Of a stretch of 64,000 nucleotides of DNA, positions 45,964-56,514 are shown piece after piece. The stretch lies in NCBI GenBank assembly GCA_024233305.1, contig JACKPV010000031.1:124001-188000 (forward strand). Reading direction: 5' to 3'. Both the position numbers and the translations under genes were made by a program. Origin of the DNA: Verrucomicrobiales bacterium (GTDB lineage Bacteria; Verrucomicrobiota; Verrucomicrobiia; Limisphaerales; J093). How positions within the stretch are numbered: the first letter of the stretch is position 1; every line of letters starts with the position of its first letter. The notes beneath the pieces were generated by a model. That model saw nothing but the letters and a program-made list of their open reading frames with translations. It was not told where the DNA came from and ran no database searches.

Positions 45964-47946
45964 TCAACCTCCTGCCCCCGCGCCGCCACCGGCCGGGCTT
46001 CCGGCCCGGAGGGGCACCTCGCGAAAGACGAACTCAAATCGCTGCCGGGCACCGTCGGAATCCAGCAGCAACGTCGCCGCCGCCACTTTCCCCTGGATCT
46101 CGAACGTTACCGTCTGGGTCCCGCCCTCTCCCTGCCACATTCGTCCGGGCACGTCGAGCCGGTTCCCCGCCGCATCCGTCGCGAGCAGCCCAAGAGAGCG
46201 CACCTCGAAACCCTTCACCGCCAGGCGCAGGGAGGAAGCCGAGTCCCCGAGCTGCGCCGCCTCAAGGGTGACGTCCACCCCGTGCCCGGAAACGCGCGTT
46301 CCTGGAGTCAGTTCTTCCAGGGCAAGAGAACGCGACAACGCCGGCGGCAGCGGCAGGTAAAGGTCCGCCTGCAGCAGCGCGATGCGGTCCACACCCGCTC
46401 CCACCCGACGCAAACCAACCTCCTCCTGGTGGGTCAACAACGCGTCTCCCGGCCGCCTGATCGCAACGTCGAAATCACGCAGGCGCCCGAAGTCATGCAG
46501 ATCCATGCCATCGGAGGCCTCGATCCGGAAGTGATCCAATGAAAGGCCCGCGTCCTCCCAACGCCGCCGCAGGTCCTCCGGCAAGCCCACACCGACGAGT
46601 TCAAGTGTCAGTCCGGCCGTGCCGTCGGCCGCGGGCGGCTTCACCCGGACGATGCGGAGCATGAACGGACCGGCAAAGGCGACCGGCTCCTTGCGTTCCC
46701 CGCGCTCGAAGGTCAGCTGTCCGCTCGAGTACTGCGGCACCCACCCGATCTGGCGGCCAACCTCCTCGATCAACTCCAGTGGCGTGCCACGCCGCCCGGG
46801 CAGCACGACCGTCCTCCCACCGGTCGCCGTAAACACGCTCGGTCCCGGACGCAGCCCCAGCGTCTCCAGCTGCGCGTCGATGATCCCGCGCGCCTCGGGC
46901 GGTTGCTGCGCGAAATCCACCTGCCAGGACGCCACGAGCGGAGTGATGGCCTCGAGGTCCCAGGGAGCGTTCCCGGCCCGGCTACCGCCGGTGTACCCCG
47001 ACGTCGCGTCCCCCATCATCGGCGCACCTCCTTCTCCGAAGGCCCGGGCCATGGCGCCGCTCATCGCCTCCAGCAGGGATTGCATGGGATTGGCGTCCGC
47101 CGTGAAATCAATCGGGAGCGACATCGAGGCGGCTCCCGGTTCGGCGTTGTCGCCCTCCTCCAGATACACCTTCCGGATGCGCCACTCGGAACCGTTCTCC
47201 CGCCGGACGTCGAAACGCATCGCGCCGGAGTCATCCGTCATGGTCACGTCCACGGTAACCTCCGCGCTGTCGCCCCGCACCTGCGGTTCGCGCATCGCAA
47301 ACCGTGTCGAATCATCGAACCCGCCGGCTTCCCGCACGAAGGCGAGGAAGTTCTTCACCGCATCCGGTTTCGCCGACGCCGTCACCTCGGCCTGCGCGGC
47401 GGCGAGATCCTCCTTCGTCAGCGCCCGGACGAACGCGTCGACCACCCGGCGCACGGCGCCGGCCTCGGCGTCCCCCGGGGGGCGCGACGGCGGGGCGGAC
47501 GGCGGTTGCTCCCCTCCTGCGACCAAGGCAGGCTGACCTGCCGCGGGCACTTCGCTGGCAGAACGCCCCATGCGCACCCAGGGCTTGGTCAGCCAGAGGG
47601 TGATCCCCGCGGCGACCGCGAGCATCGCCAACAATGCGCCAACCAGCGCGAGCCGTCGGCGGGAAGCCCGGTCCGCCGCGCGTGGAAGCGCCGACGCTTG
47701 GGAGGCTGCGACCGATTCGGGGACGGGTGTCGACGCCCCGTCCGGTTCGGTGCTTGTCCCGGCTGCGGCGGGCGAGGACTCGCTGGATTCGAAGGCGATC
47801 GGCAGCGGGCCATCCGTTGCGGACGCAGGCGCTGGGATGCGGATGCCTGCCTGACAAGCCGGGCAGTGAATCACCAGGTTGACGCAGTCGGCCCCGGCCT
47901 TCAGGTGTTGGCCGCAGCTGGCGCAGATAAACTTGAACTCGTTCAT
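45964..47946 (-). CDS. Zinc-ribbon single-pass membrane protein with NTF2-like and secretin-STN-like domains (paralogue 2)
   Basis: A 660-residue protein sharing the layout of the gene downstream. A zinc ribbon (FICASCGQHLK; HCPACQAGIRIP) is followed by a short disordered linker, one membrane helix (LALVGALLAMLAVAAGITLWL) and an NTF2/DUF4878-like domain at about 165-270 (VRRVVDAFVRALTKEDLAAA). A further region has an STN-like segment (PLELIEEVGRQIGWVPQYSS), then beta-rich C-terminal sequence. The ribbon is predicted cytoplasmic and the rest periplasmic. The function is unknown; it may be an envelope sensor. Confidence 0.72.
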   Translation of the reverse strand: MNEFKFICASCGQHLKAGADCVNLVIHCPACQAGIRIPAPASATDGPLPIAFESSESSPAAAGTSTEPDGASTPVPESVAASQASALPRAADRASRRRLALVGALLAMLAVAAGITLWLTKPWVRMGRSASEVPAAGQPALVAGGEQPPSAPPSRPPGDAEAGAVRRVVDAFVRALTKEDLAAAQAEVTASAKPDAVKNFLAFVREAGGFDDSTRFAMREPQVRGDSAEVTVDVTMTDDSGAMRFDVRRENGSEWRIRKVYLEEGDNAEPGAASMSLPIDFTADANPMQSLLEAMSGAMARAFGEGGAPMMGDATSGYTGGSRAGNAPWDLEAITPLVASWQVDFAQQPPEARGIIDAQLETLGLRPGPSVFTATGGRTVVLPGRRGTPLELIEEVGRQIGWVPQYSSGQLTFERGERKEPVAFAGPFMLRIVRVKPPAADGTAGLTLELVGVGLPEDLRRRWEDAGLSLDHFRIEASDGMDLHDFGRLRDFDVAIRRPGDALLTHQEEVGLRRVGAGVDRIALLQADLYLPLPPALSRSLALEELTPGTRVSGHGVDVTLEAAQLGDSASSLRLAVKGFEVRSLGLLATDAAGNRLDVPGRMWQGEGGTQTVTFEIQGKVAAATLLLDSDGARQRFEFVFREVPLRAGSPAGGGAGAGG

Positions 47947-48116
47947 GGACAACCTGCAACGATCCGCAGTTCGGAACCGGTAACGCGCCCCACGATAACG
48001 CATTCCCCGACGCAGGGCAATGCGCGCGGTCCGCCCCGGGTGCCGCTCGGTCGGGGCCGGACGCAAGTTTTTCTCACCGGGCTTCCTCCCGCGCGGGCTT
48101 CTGCTAGAGTCCGCCC

Positions 48117-49340
<1,224 letters not shown>

Positions 49341-49382
49341 ACCGCTCGCGCCGGCGCTCCGACCTGTCCGCCTTCCGTGTCC

Positions 49383-50678
49383 ATGACCTATCCGGAAGCG
49401 ATCGAATTCCTGTACGACCTGCGTTGGCTGGGCATCAAACTCGGGCTCGACCATACGCGCCGCCTGGCCGCCCGGTTCGGCAATCCACAGGACCGGCTGC
49501 GTTTCATCCACGTGGCCGGCACCAATGGCAAGGGCTCGACCTGCGCCCTGCTCGAGAGCATCTATCGCGCGGCCGGGTTCCGCGTCGGGCTGTTCACCTC
49601 CCCCCACCTGGTCTCGTTCCGTGAACGCATCCAGATCGACCGCCAGTGGATCTCCGAACCCGACGTCGCGCAGCGCGTCACCCGCTTCCGCGAACTGCTC
49701 GCGACCTTCCCCCCGGATCACATGCCGACCTTCTTCGAGGTGGTCGCCGTGCTCGCCCTGGATTACTTCGCCGCCGCGGGCTGCGACGTCGTGTTGTGGG
49801 AAACGGGCATGGGCGGGAGGCTGGATGCCACCAACATTGTGATGCCGCTCTGCAGCGTGATCACCACCATCAGTTTCGACCACCAGCAATGGCTGGGCGA
49901 CACCCTGGCGCGGATCGCCGCCGAGAAGGCGGGCATCATCAAGCCCGGCGTCCCGGTCGTCACCGGCGCCGCCGAACCGGAAGCCCTGGAGGTCATCCGG
50001 CAAGTGGCCCGTCACTACCGCGCCCCGCTGACGGAAGTGAGCGCCGCCGACGCGCATCACCCCCCGCTGGACACCGTTGCAATGCCCCTGCGCGGCGAGC
50101 ATCAACGCTTGAACGCCGCCACGGCAAGGGCGGTCGTCGGCCACCTGCAGGCGGCCTTCCCGGTGTCCCCCGCGACCTTCGTCGCCGGCTTACGTTCCGC
50201 CCAACTCGCCGGACGCTTCCAACTCCTCGAAGACCGCGATGGGCGCATCACGCTCCTGGACGGCGCCCACAATCCCGCCGGGGCACACGCCTTGCGCGTG
50301 GCGCTCGAGACGGAGCGGTTCGCCGCCCGGCGGCCCGTCATGATCTTCGGCGTGCTGCAGGAAAAGGACTGGCCCGCGATGTGCGCGGAACTGCTTCCGC
50401 TCGCCGGTCGCGTGCTGCTGACGCCGGTGGCCAGCACGCGCAGCGCGAACCCGAGTGAACTTCTCCCGGTCTGTCACCGCCTCAATCCGCACGTCGAGGC
50501 GGGGCTGGCCGGATCCCTGCGCGAGGCGCTCGATCGCACCGCCGGCGAACCGTTGCGCCTCATCACCGGATCGCTTTACCTCGTCGGCGAGGCGCTGGAG
50601 TTGCTCCAGCCTGGCGGCACGCTCGCGAGCGAACGGCATCTCAACGAAAAAGGAGCGGTCAACCTCCCCGCCCGCTGA
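49383..50678 (+). CDS. folC: Folylpolyglutamate synthase / dihydrofolate synthase
   Basis: A 431-residue Mur-ligase-type enzyme that adds glutamate to folates, and perhaps also makes dihydrofolate. The P-loop HVAGTNGKGSTCALLES begins at His43. SPHLVSFRERIQ (folate loop), VLWETGMGGRLDATN, and the C-terminal LLDGAHNPAGAHALR are diagnostic. The ATG at 49383 is preferred; a GTG two codons upstream is possible. It follows the helicase by 42 bases on the same strand. Confidence 0.95.
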   Translation: MTYPEAIEFLYDLRWLGIKLGLDHTRRLAARFGNPQDRLRFIHVAGTNGKGSTCALLESIYRAAGFRVGLFTSPHLVSFRERIQIDRQWISEPDVAQRVTRFRELLATFPPDHMPTFFEVVAVLALDYFAAAGCDVVLWETGMGGRLDATNIVMPLCSVITTISFDHQQWLGDTLARIAAEKAGIIKPGVPVVTGAAEPEALEVIRQVARHYRAPLTEVSAADAHHPPLDTVAMPLRGEHQRLNAATARAVVGHLQAAFPVSPATFVAGLRSAQLAGRFQLLEDRDGRITLLDGAHNPAGAHALRVALETERFAARRPVMIFGVLQEKDWPAMCAELLPLAGRVLLTPVASTRSANPSELLPVCHRLNPHVEAGLAGSLREALDRTAGEPLRLITGSLYLVGEALELLQPGGTLASERHLNEKGAVNLPAR

Positions 50679-50794
50679 ACGAACCACCCGCCATGGCGGG
50701 GCGACTCCCTTGGCGGCAGAGGCCGGAAGCTGTCGACCGGGGATTGCCAAGCCCGGGTCCGGCGTGTTAAGCCGGTCGGGGTCGGTGACCCGAC

Positions 50795-51136
50795 ATGCAC
50801 GAGGTTGGCATCATGCAGAACGCCATTCAGATGGCCGAACAACAGGCGCGTGAAAGCGGCGCAAACCGGATTCACGCGTTGCGGCTGCGCGTCGGGTTGA
50901 TGAGCGGGGTCGTGGCGGAGGCGCTCGAGTTCGCGTTCGAGGCCGTCAGCCGGGGCACGCTGGCGGAGGGCGCCCGCCTGGAAATCGAACGCGTTCCGCC
51001 GGCGGCGTGGTGCGCGCATTGCGGCGCGGAGTTCCCGTGCGAGGATTACGATCTCACCTGCCCGCGCTGCCGGGAGTTCAGCCAGGAACTCCGGCGCGGC
51101 ACCGAAATGCAACTCAGTTCCATCGAGGTTTCCTGA
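50795..51136 (+). CDS. hypA: Hydrogenase/urease nickel incorporation protein HypA
   Basis: A 113-residue nickel metallochaperone. The conserved N-terminal Met-His2-Glu3 nickel site is intact ([11 protein letters not shown]), and the structural zinc site has Cys73, Cys76, Cys89 and Cys92 (CAHC and CPRC). It would hand nickel to a [NiFe]-hydrogenase precursor together with HypB, which follows 1 base later. No hydrogenase structural gene or hypCDEF gene is in the window. Confidence 0.95.
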   Translation: MHEVGIMQNAIQMAEQQARESGANRIHALRLRVGLMSGVVAEALEFAFEAVSRGTLAEGARLEIERVPPAAWCAHCGAEFPCEDYDLTCPRCREFSQELRRGTEMQLSSIEVS

Positions 51137-51137
51137 A

Positions 51138-51998
51138 ATGTGCGTCGAATGCGGATGCGGTCTTCCCGGAGCGCCGGGCGAGGTGCAGATCCACCCCGCC
51201 GGGCCCGGCCCTGCCCACTCTCACCACCACGGCCACCCGCGCCCGGCGCCTCACGGTCACGAGCACGACCACGCTCACGACCACCCCGGGGCCGCGCCGA
51301 CGAAGGATCAACCCCGGGCGGAGCGGACGGTTGGGATTCAACGCTCGCTGCTCGAAAAGAACGACCGGATCGCGGAACGCAACCGGGGCTTTTTCCAGGC
51401 CAAGCGGCTCCTCGTTCTCAACGTGCTCTCCTCGCCCGGCTCGGGCAAGACGACCCTGATCCAGAAGACCGCCGAAGCCCTCGCCGGGCGGCTGCGGCTC
51501 GGGGTCATCGTGGGAGACCTCGCCACCGAGAACGACGCCAACCGGCTCCGCTCCACCGGCATCCCGGTCGTCCAGATCACCACGGGTTCGGTCTGCCATC
51601 TCGAGGCGGACATGGTCGCCCGCGCCATGACCGGCCTCGACCTGGATGCCCTCGACGTGCTGGTCATCGAGAACGTCGGCAACCTGGTCTGCCCCGCCTC
51701 GTACGACCTCGGCGAGGCGCTGCGCGTGGTGCTCATGTCCGTCACCGAGGGCGAGGACAAGCCGCTCAAATACCCCACGATGTTCCACTCCGCCACGGTC
51801 GCGGTAATCACCAAGACCGACCTCGCGGAAGCGGCCGGGTTCGATCGCGAACAAGCCATCGCCAACCTCGGCCGCATCAGCCATCACGCCCGGCGCTTCG
51901 AGGTCTCAAGCCGCACCGGTGAAGGCATGCCGGACTGGTGCGATTACCTCGTCGAACGGCGCCGCGAACTTGCGGGCGCCCCGGCTGCGCATTCCTGA
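51138..51998 (+). CDS. hypB: Hydrogenase nickel incorporation GTPase HypB
   Basis: A 286-residue SIMIBI-class GTPase that drives nickel insertion. The N-terminus has the Cys motif MCVECGCG, like the high-affinity nickel site of E. coli HypB. A His-rich stretch follows (11 His between residues 27 and 49), probably for nickel storage. The G domain has P-loop [10 protein letters not shown] (GSGKTT at 101-106), [23 protein letters not shown] with the metal Cys, and ITKTDLAEA. Only one base separates it from hypA. Confidence 0.95.
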   Translation: MCVECGCGLPGAPGEVQIHPAGPGPAHSHHHGHPRPAPHGHEHDHAHDHPGAAPTKDQPRAERTVGIQRSLLEKNDRIAERNRGFFQAKRLLVLNVLSSPGSGKTTLIQKTAEALAGRLRLGVIVGDLATENDANRLRSTGIPVVQITTGSVCHLEADMVARAMTGLDLDALDVLVIENVGNLVCPASYDLGEALRVVLMSVTEGEDKPLKYPTMFHSATVAVITKTDLAEAAGFDREQAIANLGRISHHARRFEVSSRTGEGMPDWCDYLVERRRELAGAPAAHS

Positions 51999-52067
51999 AC
52001 CCCCCGCCACTCGGCTGGTTCTCCCGGCCTTGCCCGACGGCATCCCCGTCCGCTCGTTTCCGTTCCT

Positions 52068-52949
52068 GTGAACATCCATCATCTCGAACTCTTCTACTAC
52101 GTCGCCCGGCATGGCGGCGTGACCGAGGCCGCCCGCCGGATGCCGTATGGCATTCAGCAACCGGCGATCAGCGCCCAGGTCATCCAGCTTGAGGAACACC
52201 TTGGCGTCACGCTTTTCCACCGGCGTCCGTTCGCGCTGACCCGGCCCGGCGAGGAGCTTTACGCCTTCATCCGACCGTTCTTCGAGGGGCTGGACGACCT
52301 GGCGGACCGGTTGCGCGGCTCTGCCGTGGAACGGGTGCGGATCGGGGCTTCGGAGGTTGTGCAGCGGGATCATCTTCCCGAGGTGCTCCAACGGGTGCGC
52401 GAGCAGTTCCCCGATTTGAAGCTGAACCTGCGTGAGGGTTATCGCCCGCAACTCGAGGCATGGTTGCTCGCTCAGGAAATCGACCTGGCCATCACGATGC
52501 TCGAAGGCCGTCCTCAGGGGGGGATCAAATCCGAGCCGCTGATCCGTCTGCACCTCGCCCTCATCGTCCCGGACGACAGTCCAATCCGCTCTGCTGCGGA
52601 ACTCTGGGAACAAGACCGGATCGAGCACCCCTTGATCACCCTGCCGGCCGAAGAGGGTATCAGCCGGCACTTCCAGCAGGGGCTCGCCCGGCTGGGCGTG
52701 GACTGGTTCACCAGTCTCGAAGTCAGCGGACTGCGACTCGTCGAGACCTACGTCGCGAACGGTCACGGAATCGGTCTCGGTCTGGACGTTCCCCGCATGC
52801 AGCGGGTCCCCGGCGTGCGGGCCATCCCCCTGCCGGAATTCCCGGAAATCGTCGTGGGCGCCCTGTGGGTTGGACGCCGGACCAGTGTCATGGACAGCGT
52901 GGTCAAGGCCTGCCACGACCGCGCCAAGGCGCTGGGCGGATCCGCCTGA
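52068..52949 (+). CDS. LysR-type transcriptional regulator
   Basis: A 293-residue regulator with a GTG start at 52068. The winged HTH is at residues 1-65 (LELFYYVARHGGVTEAARRM; QPAISAQVIQLEEHLGVTLF), followed by the linker helix and a two-lobed substrate-binding domain (IGASEVVQRDHLPEVLQRV; AITMLEGRPQGGI). The HTH is intact. The effector and target genes are unknown. It lies 69 bases after hypB on the same strand but may be transcribed alone. Confidence 0.93.
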   Translation: MNIHHLELFYYVARHGGVTEAARRMPYGIQQPAISAQVIQLEEHLGVTLFHRRPFALTRPGEELYAFIRPFFEGLDDLADRLRGSAVERVRIGASEVVQRDHLPEVLQRVREQFPDLKLNLREGYRPQLEAWLLAQEIDLAITMLEGRPQGGIKSEPLIRLHLALIVPDDSPIRSAAELWEQDRIEHPLITLPAEEGISRHFQQGLARLGVDWFTSLEVSGLRLVETYVANGHGIGLGLDVPRMQRVPGVRAIPLPEFPEIVVGALWVGRRTSVMDSVVKACHDRAKALGGSA

Positions 52950-52969
52950 ACCGCCCCACCCCGCGGCGT

Positions 52970-52991
52970 CCGGGCCCTTGCCATCGCCCGG
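52970..52991. terminator. Hairpin between convergent lysR-type and hisS genes
   Basis: CCGGGC at 52970-52975 and GCCCGG at 52986-52991 form a perfect 6-base-pair stem with a 10-base loop in the 61-base convergent gap. It has no T-run and is a weak candidate for a shared terminator. Confidence 0.3.
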
Positions 52992-53010
52992 GTTGCCTGC
53001 CGTGATCCGG

Positions 53011-54273
53011 TCAACCGGCGCGCGACACAATGCGCCCGAGAGCGTCTGCAAGGGGAAGCTCGAATTCCTCCCGCGTCGCAAGTGCCTTGAGCCGCACGGC
53101 CGCGCCGCCGTTCGCCGCCGCCAGGAGTTGTGCCGTCCAGGTAGCGCCCAGTTCGAGCGCCCGCTTAAACTGCCGGTCCCACTTGGCCGGGGTCATGGGA
53201 TACTCGACCCGCGACCCGGCTTCCCGCAGTTGCTGAACGAACCCGAGCGACGCCGTCCGTTGTGCTTCGTCCGCCACCAGGACGAAGACGTCGAGCGCAC
53301 CTTCCCGGGCGGGCAACCGTCCCCGCGCCCGGAGCAGTTCGGTGAGGACCACGTCGCCCATCCCGAAGCCCAGCGCGGGGAGATCGACTTTTCCGCCGGA
53401 AATCAGCTTGAGCAGGTTGTCGTAGCGGCCGCCGCCGGCGATGGCCCGGAACTCCCCCTTCCGATCGAAGGCTTCGAACACCGTGCCCGTGTAGTAGGCC
53501 AGGCCCCGGATGACGGTATAGTCGAGCTTGACGTAGGCGGCGAGGTTGCGGGCGCTCAGGCTGGACAAGATCGCCTGCAAGTCGGCGGTCGGTTCCGCGC
53601 GCTCGATGAATTCCCGCACCTGCGCCAGCGTGAACCCAAGCTCGTCGAGCCGCTGCGCGCTGGTCTCGGGGGCCTCCCGCTCAAGCTTGTCGACCACCTG
53701 GAAAAACTCATAGGCCCGCGAGCGATCCGCCGCGCCCCGATCAAAAAACTCCTGCCAGGCGGTGCGACTGCTGAGCCGCACCACGAAATCCTCCCCGGTC
53801 AATCCCAGGGCACGAAGACTGTCAATCAACAGGGCGATGAGTTCCGCGTCGGCCGCCGGATCCGCTTCGCCGAGGATGTCGGCGTTGAACTGGAAATGCT
53901 CACGCAACCGCCCCTTCTGCTGCCGCTCGTAACGGAAGAGCTGCGGGATCGCGAACCACTTCAGCGGCTTCTTGTACTGCCGCTCCGCCGCCGCGGCCAT
54001 GCGCGCCAGCGTCGGCGTCATCTCCGGGCGCAGCGAAACGTCGCGTCCCCCCTTGTCGGTGAAGTTGTAGAGCTGGCCAACGATCTCCGCACCACTCTTG
54101 ACGGTGAACAGTTCGAGAGGTTCCAGCGGAGGGCCGTCGTATTCCCGGAAGCCGTACCGTTCGGCGACGTGGCGCCATTGGGCGAAAAGATGCTGCCGGA
54201 CGGACGCGCTCCAGGCGTCCCTCGCGGGCACCGGTTCGGGATAGAAATCCCGGAATCCGGGGAGTCGTTCCAT
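53011..54273 (-). CDS. hisS: Histidyl-tRNA synthetase
   Basis: A 420-residue class II aminoacyl-tRNA synthetase. Motif 1 region LPGFRDFYPE, motif 2 FRYERQQKGRLREHFQFNADI, the histidine-specific LDYTVIRGLAYYTGTVFEAF and motif 3 PALGFGMGDVVL are in order, with the anticodon-binding domain from about residue 325 (LDVFVLVADEAQ). All active-site segments are present. It is followed upstream on the same strand by the HU/IHF gene, 79 bases away. Confidence 0.96.
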   Translation of the reverse strand: MERLPGFRDFYPEPVPARDAWSASVRQHLFAQWRHVAERYGFREYDGPPLEPLELFTVKSGAEIVGQLYNFTDKGGRDVSLRPEMTPTLARMAAAAERQYKKPLKWFAIPQLFRYERQQKGRLREHFQFNADILGEADPAADAELIALLIDSLRALGLTGEDFVVRLSSRTAWQEFFDRGAADRSRAYEFFQVVDKLEREAPETSAQRLDELGFTLAQVREFIERAEPTADLQAILSSLSARNLAAYVKLDYTVIRGLAYYTGTVFEAFDRKGEFRAIAGGGRYDNLLKLISGGKVDLPALGFGMGDVVLTELLRARGRLPAREGALDVFVLVADEAQRTASLGFVQQLREAGSRVEYPMTPAKWDRQFKRALELGATWTAQLLAAANGGAAVRLKALATREEFELPLADALGRIVSRAG

Positions 54274-54352
54274 GAATAACGTGAGGATCGCCGGAACGCC
54301 CGGCCGGAAGCGTCGAGGCGGAATCGGGCGGGGTTCGGCGGAGCGGCTCGGT

Positions 54353-54652
54353 CTAATCCGCGTCGGCGGGCGTCAGTTTGATAACCTCCTCCCGCATTTC
54401 CTTGCCCGGCTTGAACTTGACCACGGCCCGGGGCGGAATGCGCACGTCCGCCGCAGGCGCGTTGGGATTGCGGCCGATCCGCGCTTTGCGGACGTTGACC
54501 TCGAATACGCCGAAATTGCGCAGCTCGACGGTTTGTCCCTGGGCCAGCGCCCCGGAGATGTGTTGCAGGGTCAACTGAATCACTTGCAACACCTCCTGCT
54601 GTCGGAGTCCGGTTTCCTCACTGATCCGTACCACCAAATCGCGTTTCGTCAT
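54353..54652 (-). CDS. HU/IHF-family DNA-bending protein
   Basis: A 99-residue nucleoid protein. The helical body (MTKRDLVVRISEETGLRQQE) precedes the beta-arm region VELRNFGVFEVNVRKARIGR with the Asn-Pro turn (RNPNAP) that intercalates into DNA, and the C-terminal VKFKPGKEMREEV. The ATG at 54652 fits family length; the longer open frame upstream is not coding. It may be a homo- or heterodimer; IHF and HU cannot be separated here. Confidence 0.95.
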   Translation of the reverse strand: MTKRDLVVRISEETGLRQQEVLQVIQLTLQHISGALAQGQTVELRNFGVFEVNVRKARIGRNPNAPAADVRIPPRAVVKFKPGKEMREEVIKLTPADAD

Positions 54653-54722
54653 GGCTGTAACAGTTGGTTGAGGGCAATGGCTGCCACCTGAACGGGCTTC
54701 TATAACATGTTCCCGTCGTGGG

Positions 54723-56315
54723 TCAAGCGCTGATTCCGCCCGGCGCCGGATTTCCCCCCGAAGCCTGCGCATTCCCCGCCGCTCCACGCCTTCCCCGCAC
54801 CAGCCCCCACCAGGCCAGCCCCGCCGCCACCAACGCCAGCCCCGCCGCCGCCAGGTAAGCCGAATGCGGCCAGACCGCATAGAGGGCCGTGGCGAACATC
54901 GGGCCGAAGATGCGTCCCAGGGTCGCCGCGCTCTGCGCCACCCCGAGCGTGCTCCCCTGCTCCTCCGCCGGCGCGAGGATCGATATCAATCCCATCGTCG
55001 GCGCCCGGTTGATCCCCGAACCCGCCGAGACCAGGGCCAGCACGACCAGCAATCCGGCCAGCGTTCCCACATACGGCAGCAGCGCCAGGCTCACGGCGAA
55101 CAGCACCAGGCTCGCCAGAATCAGCCGCGCCTCGCCCATCCGTTTCACCAACCGCCCCACCCCGCCCTGCACCAATACCGACATCAGACCGCAGAAGGCG
55201 AAGATGTAACCCAGCCGCTTCTCGTCGAAATACAGGCTTTGCGACCGGATCATGCCGGGGAACGCCTGCTCGATCGCCAACCGGTTGCCGCGCGCATCCG
55301 GTCGCCGTCCCTCCCCGGCGTGGTCGTCTCCACCCGTCGCGGGGGTTTCCCCGGCAGGTCCGGCATTCGGCGGTCTCGTTCGTATCACGCGGTTGAACTC
55401 CCGGAACAGCGCCCGACGCGCGGCGGAGTCGCTCCCCCCAAACGGCGTCGCTTCCTCCAGTCGGGTCCGAAAATCCGGTGACAACGCCCCGCGCAATGCC
55501 CGCACCTCGCCGTTCCCGCCTTCGCGCAACGCCGCCACGATCCCGCGTGGATCCACGAGGTCATCCGGGTGGAACGCCGGCGAGCCGACCAACAATGGCA
55601 GGGTGCTCTCGAAGCAGGCGAAGCAGAAGGTCGCGATCAGATAGAGCCAGATCAACAGCCCCAGCTTCGGTTGCGCCAGGGTATGCGCCCATTGCCGGAG
55701 GCCGGGGCGCGCGGCGGTTCGTCGCGCGCTTCCCGGTTCGCGGCTCTCGACCAGAATCACGCAGGCCAGCAGGAAGTTGACCGCACAAAGGACGGCGGCC
55801 ACGAACCCCGGGCCGGCCAGGCCGAACCACGCCGCACTCAGGGCGCCCAGGGCCGGGCCGAGAATGAAGCCCAGACCAAAGGCCACCCCGATCAGCGCCA
55901 TTCCTCGGGAACGTTTCTCGGTGGGCGTGACGTCCGCAATGTAGGCCGAGGCCACCGAGATGTTCGCCCCGCAGGCGCCGGCAAAGACCCGCGAGAACAG
56001 GATCAGGCCGAGCGCCACATTCGCCGACCAGCCCGGCAGGCTCGCCCACCCGAAGAGGGCATAGGAGACCGCGGAACCCGCGTTGCTCAGCAGCAGCACC
56101 GGCCGTCGCCCGATGCGGTCGGAAAGCCGGCCCCACGAAGGAGCGAACAGGAACTGCATCACCGAGAACGAGGCAATGATCAACCCGATCATCAATCCTT
56201 CCGCCCCGTACCGCTCGCCGTACCGCGGCAACAGGGGCAGAACGATGCCAAACCCGATCAGGTCGATGAAGACCGTCAGGAAGATGATCAACAATGAAGG
56301 CTTGCGTGCGCGCAT
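54723..56315 (-). CDS. MFS drug exporter (TetA/DHA1-like) with a large extracytoplasmic loop insertion
   Basis: A 530-residue 12-helix transporter. The N-terminal half is TetA-like (FIDLIGFGIVLPLLPRY; motif A GRLSDRIGRRPVLLLSNAG; RVFAGACGANISVASAYIAD). The C-terminal half resumes at FDEKRLGYIFAFCGL. Between helix 7 (residues 219-243) and helix 8 (from about 363) lies an insertion of about 120 residues, hydrophilic and rich in Arg, Glu and Gly, that normal TetA proteins lack. The substrate is unknown. It is divergent from the pseudopilin gene. Confidence 0.88.
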   Translation of the reverse strand: MRARKPSLLIIFLTVFIDLIGFGIVLPLLPRYGERYGAEGLMIGLIIASFSVMQFLFAPSWGRLSDRIGRRPVLLLSNAGSAVSYALFGWASLPGWSANVALGLILFSRVFAGACGANISVASAYIADVTPTEKRSRGMALIGVAFGLGFILGPALGALSAAWFGLAGPGFVAAVLCAVNFLLACVILVESREPGSARRTAARPGLRQWAHTLAQPKLGLLIWLYLIATFCFACFESTLPLLVGSPAFHPDDLVDPRGIVAALREGGNGEVRALRGALSPDFRTRLEEATPFGGSDSAARRALFREFNRVIRTRPPNAGPAGETPATGGDDHAGEGRRPDARGNRLAIEQAFPGMIRSQSLYFDEKRLGYIFAFCGLMSVLVQGGVGRLVKRMGEARLILASLVLFAVSLALLPYVGTLAGLLVVLALVSAGSGINRAPTMGLISILAPAEEQGSTLGVAQSAATLGRIFGPMFATALYAVWPHSAYLAAAGLALVAAGLAWWGLVRGRRGAAGNAQASGGNPAPGGISA

Positions 56316-56413
56316 CAGAAAAACGAAGTCATCCCAAACCGTCGCGGCCCGGTCCCGGACCGCACGCCGGGCAATCTCCCGGCGCCATTCCCGGCCGTCA
56401 ATGAGGAAATAAG

Positions 56414-56430
56414 CGGGACTGCGCGTCCCG
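56414..56430. repeat. Short inverted repeat in the MFS-pseudopilin divergent region
   Basis: CGGGAC at 56414-56419 and GTCCCG at 56425-56430 form a perfect 6-base inverted repeat with a 5-base spacer in the 199-base intergenic region between divergent genes. It may be an operator for either gene or a minor hairpin. Confidence 0.3.
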
Positions 56431-56514
56431 GCGACCGTCCCCCCCGGCGTGCTGCCACTTGACCGGCGGCTCCGGGCATGCTAGCGAGTGGGACAAGTCA
56501 AACCTGAGCCACCC

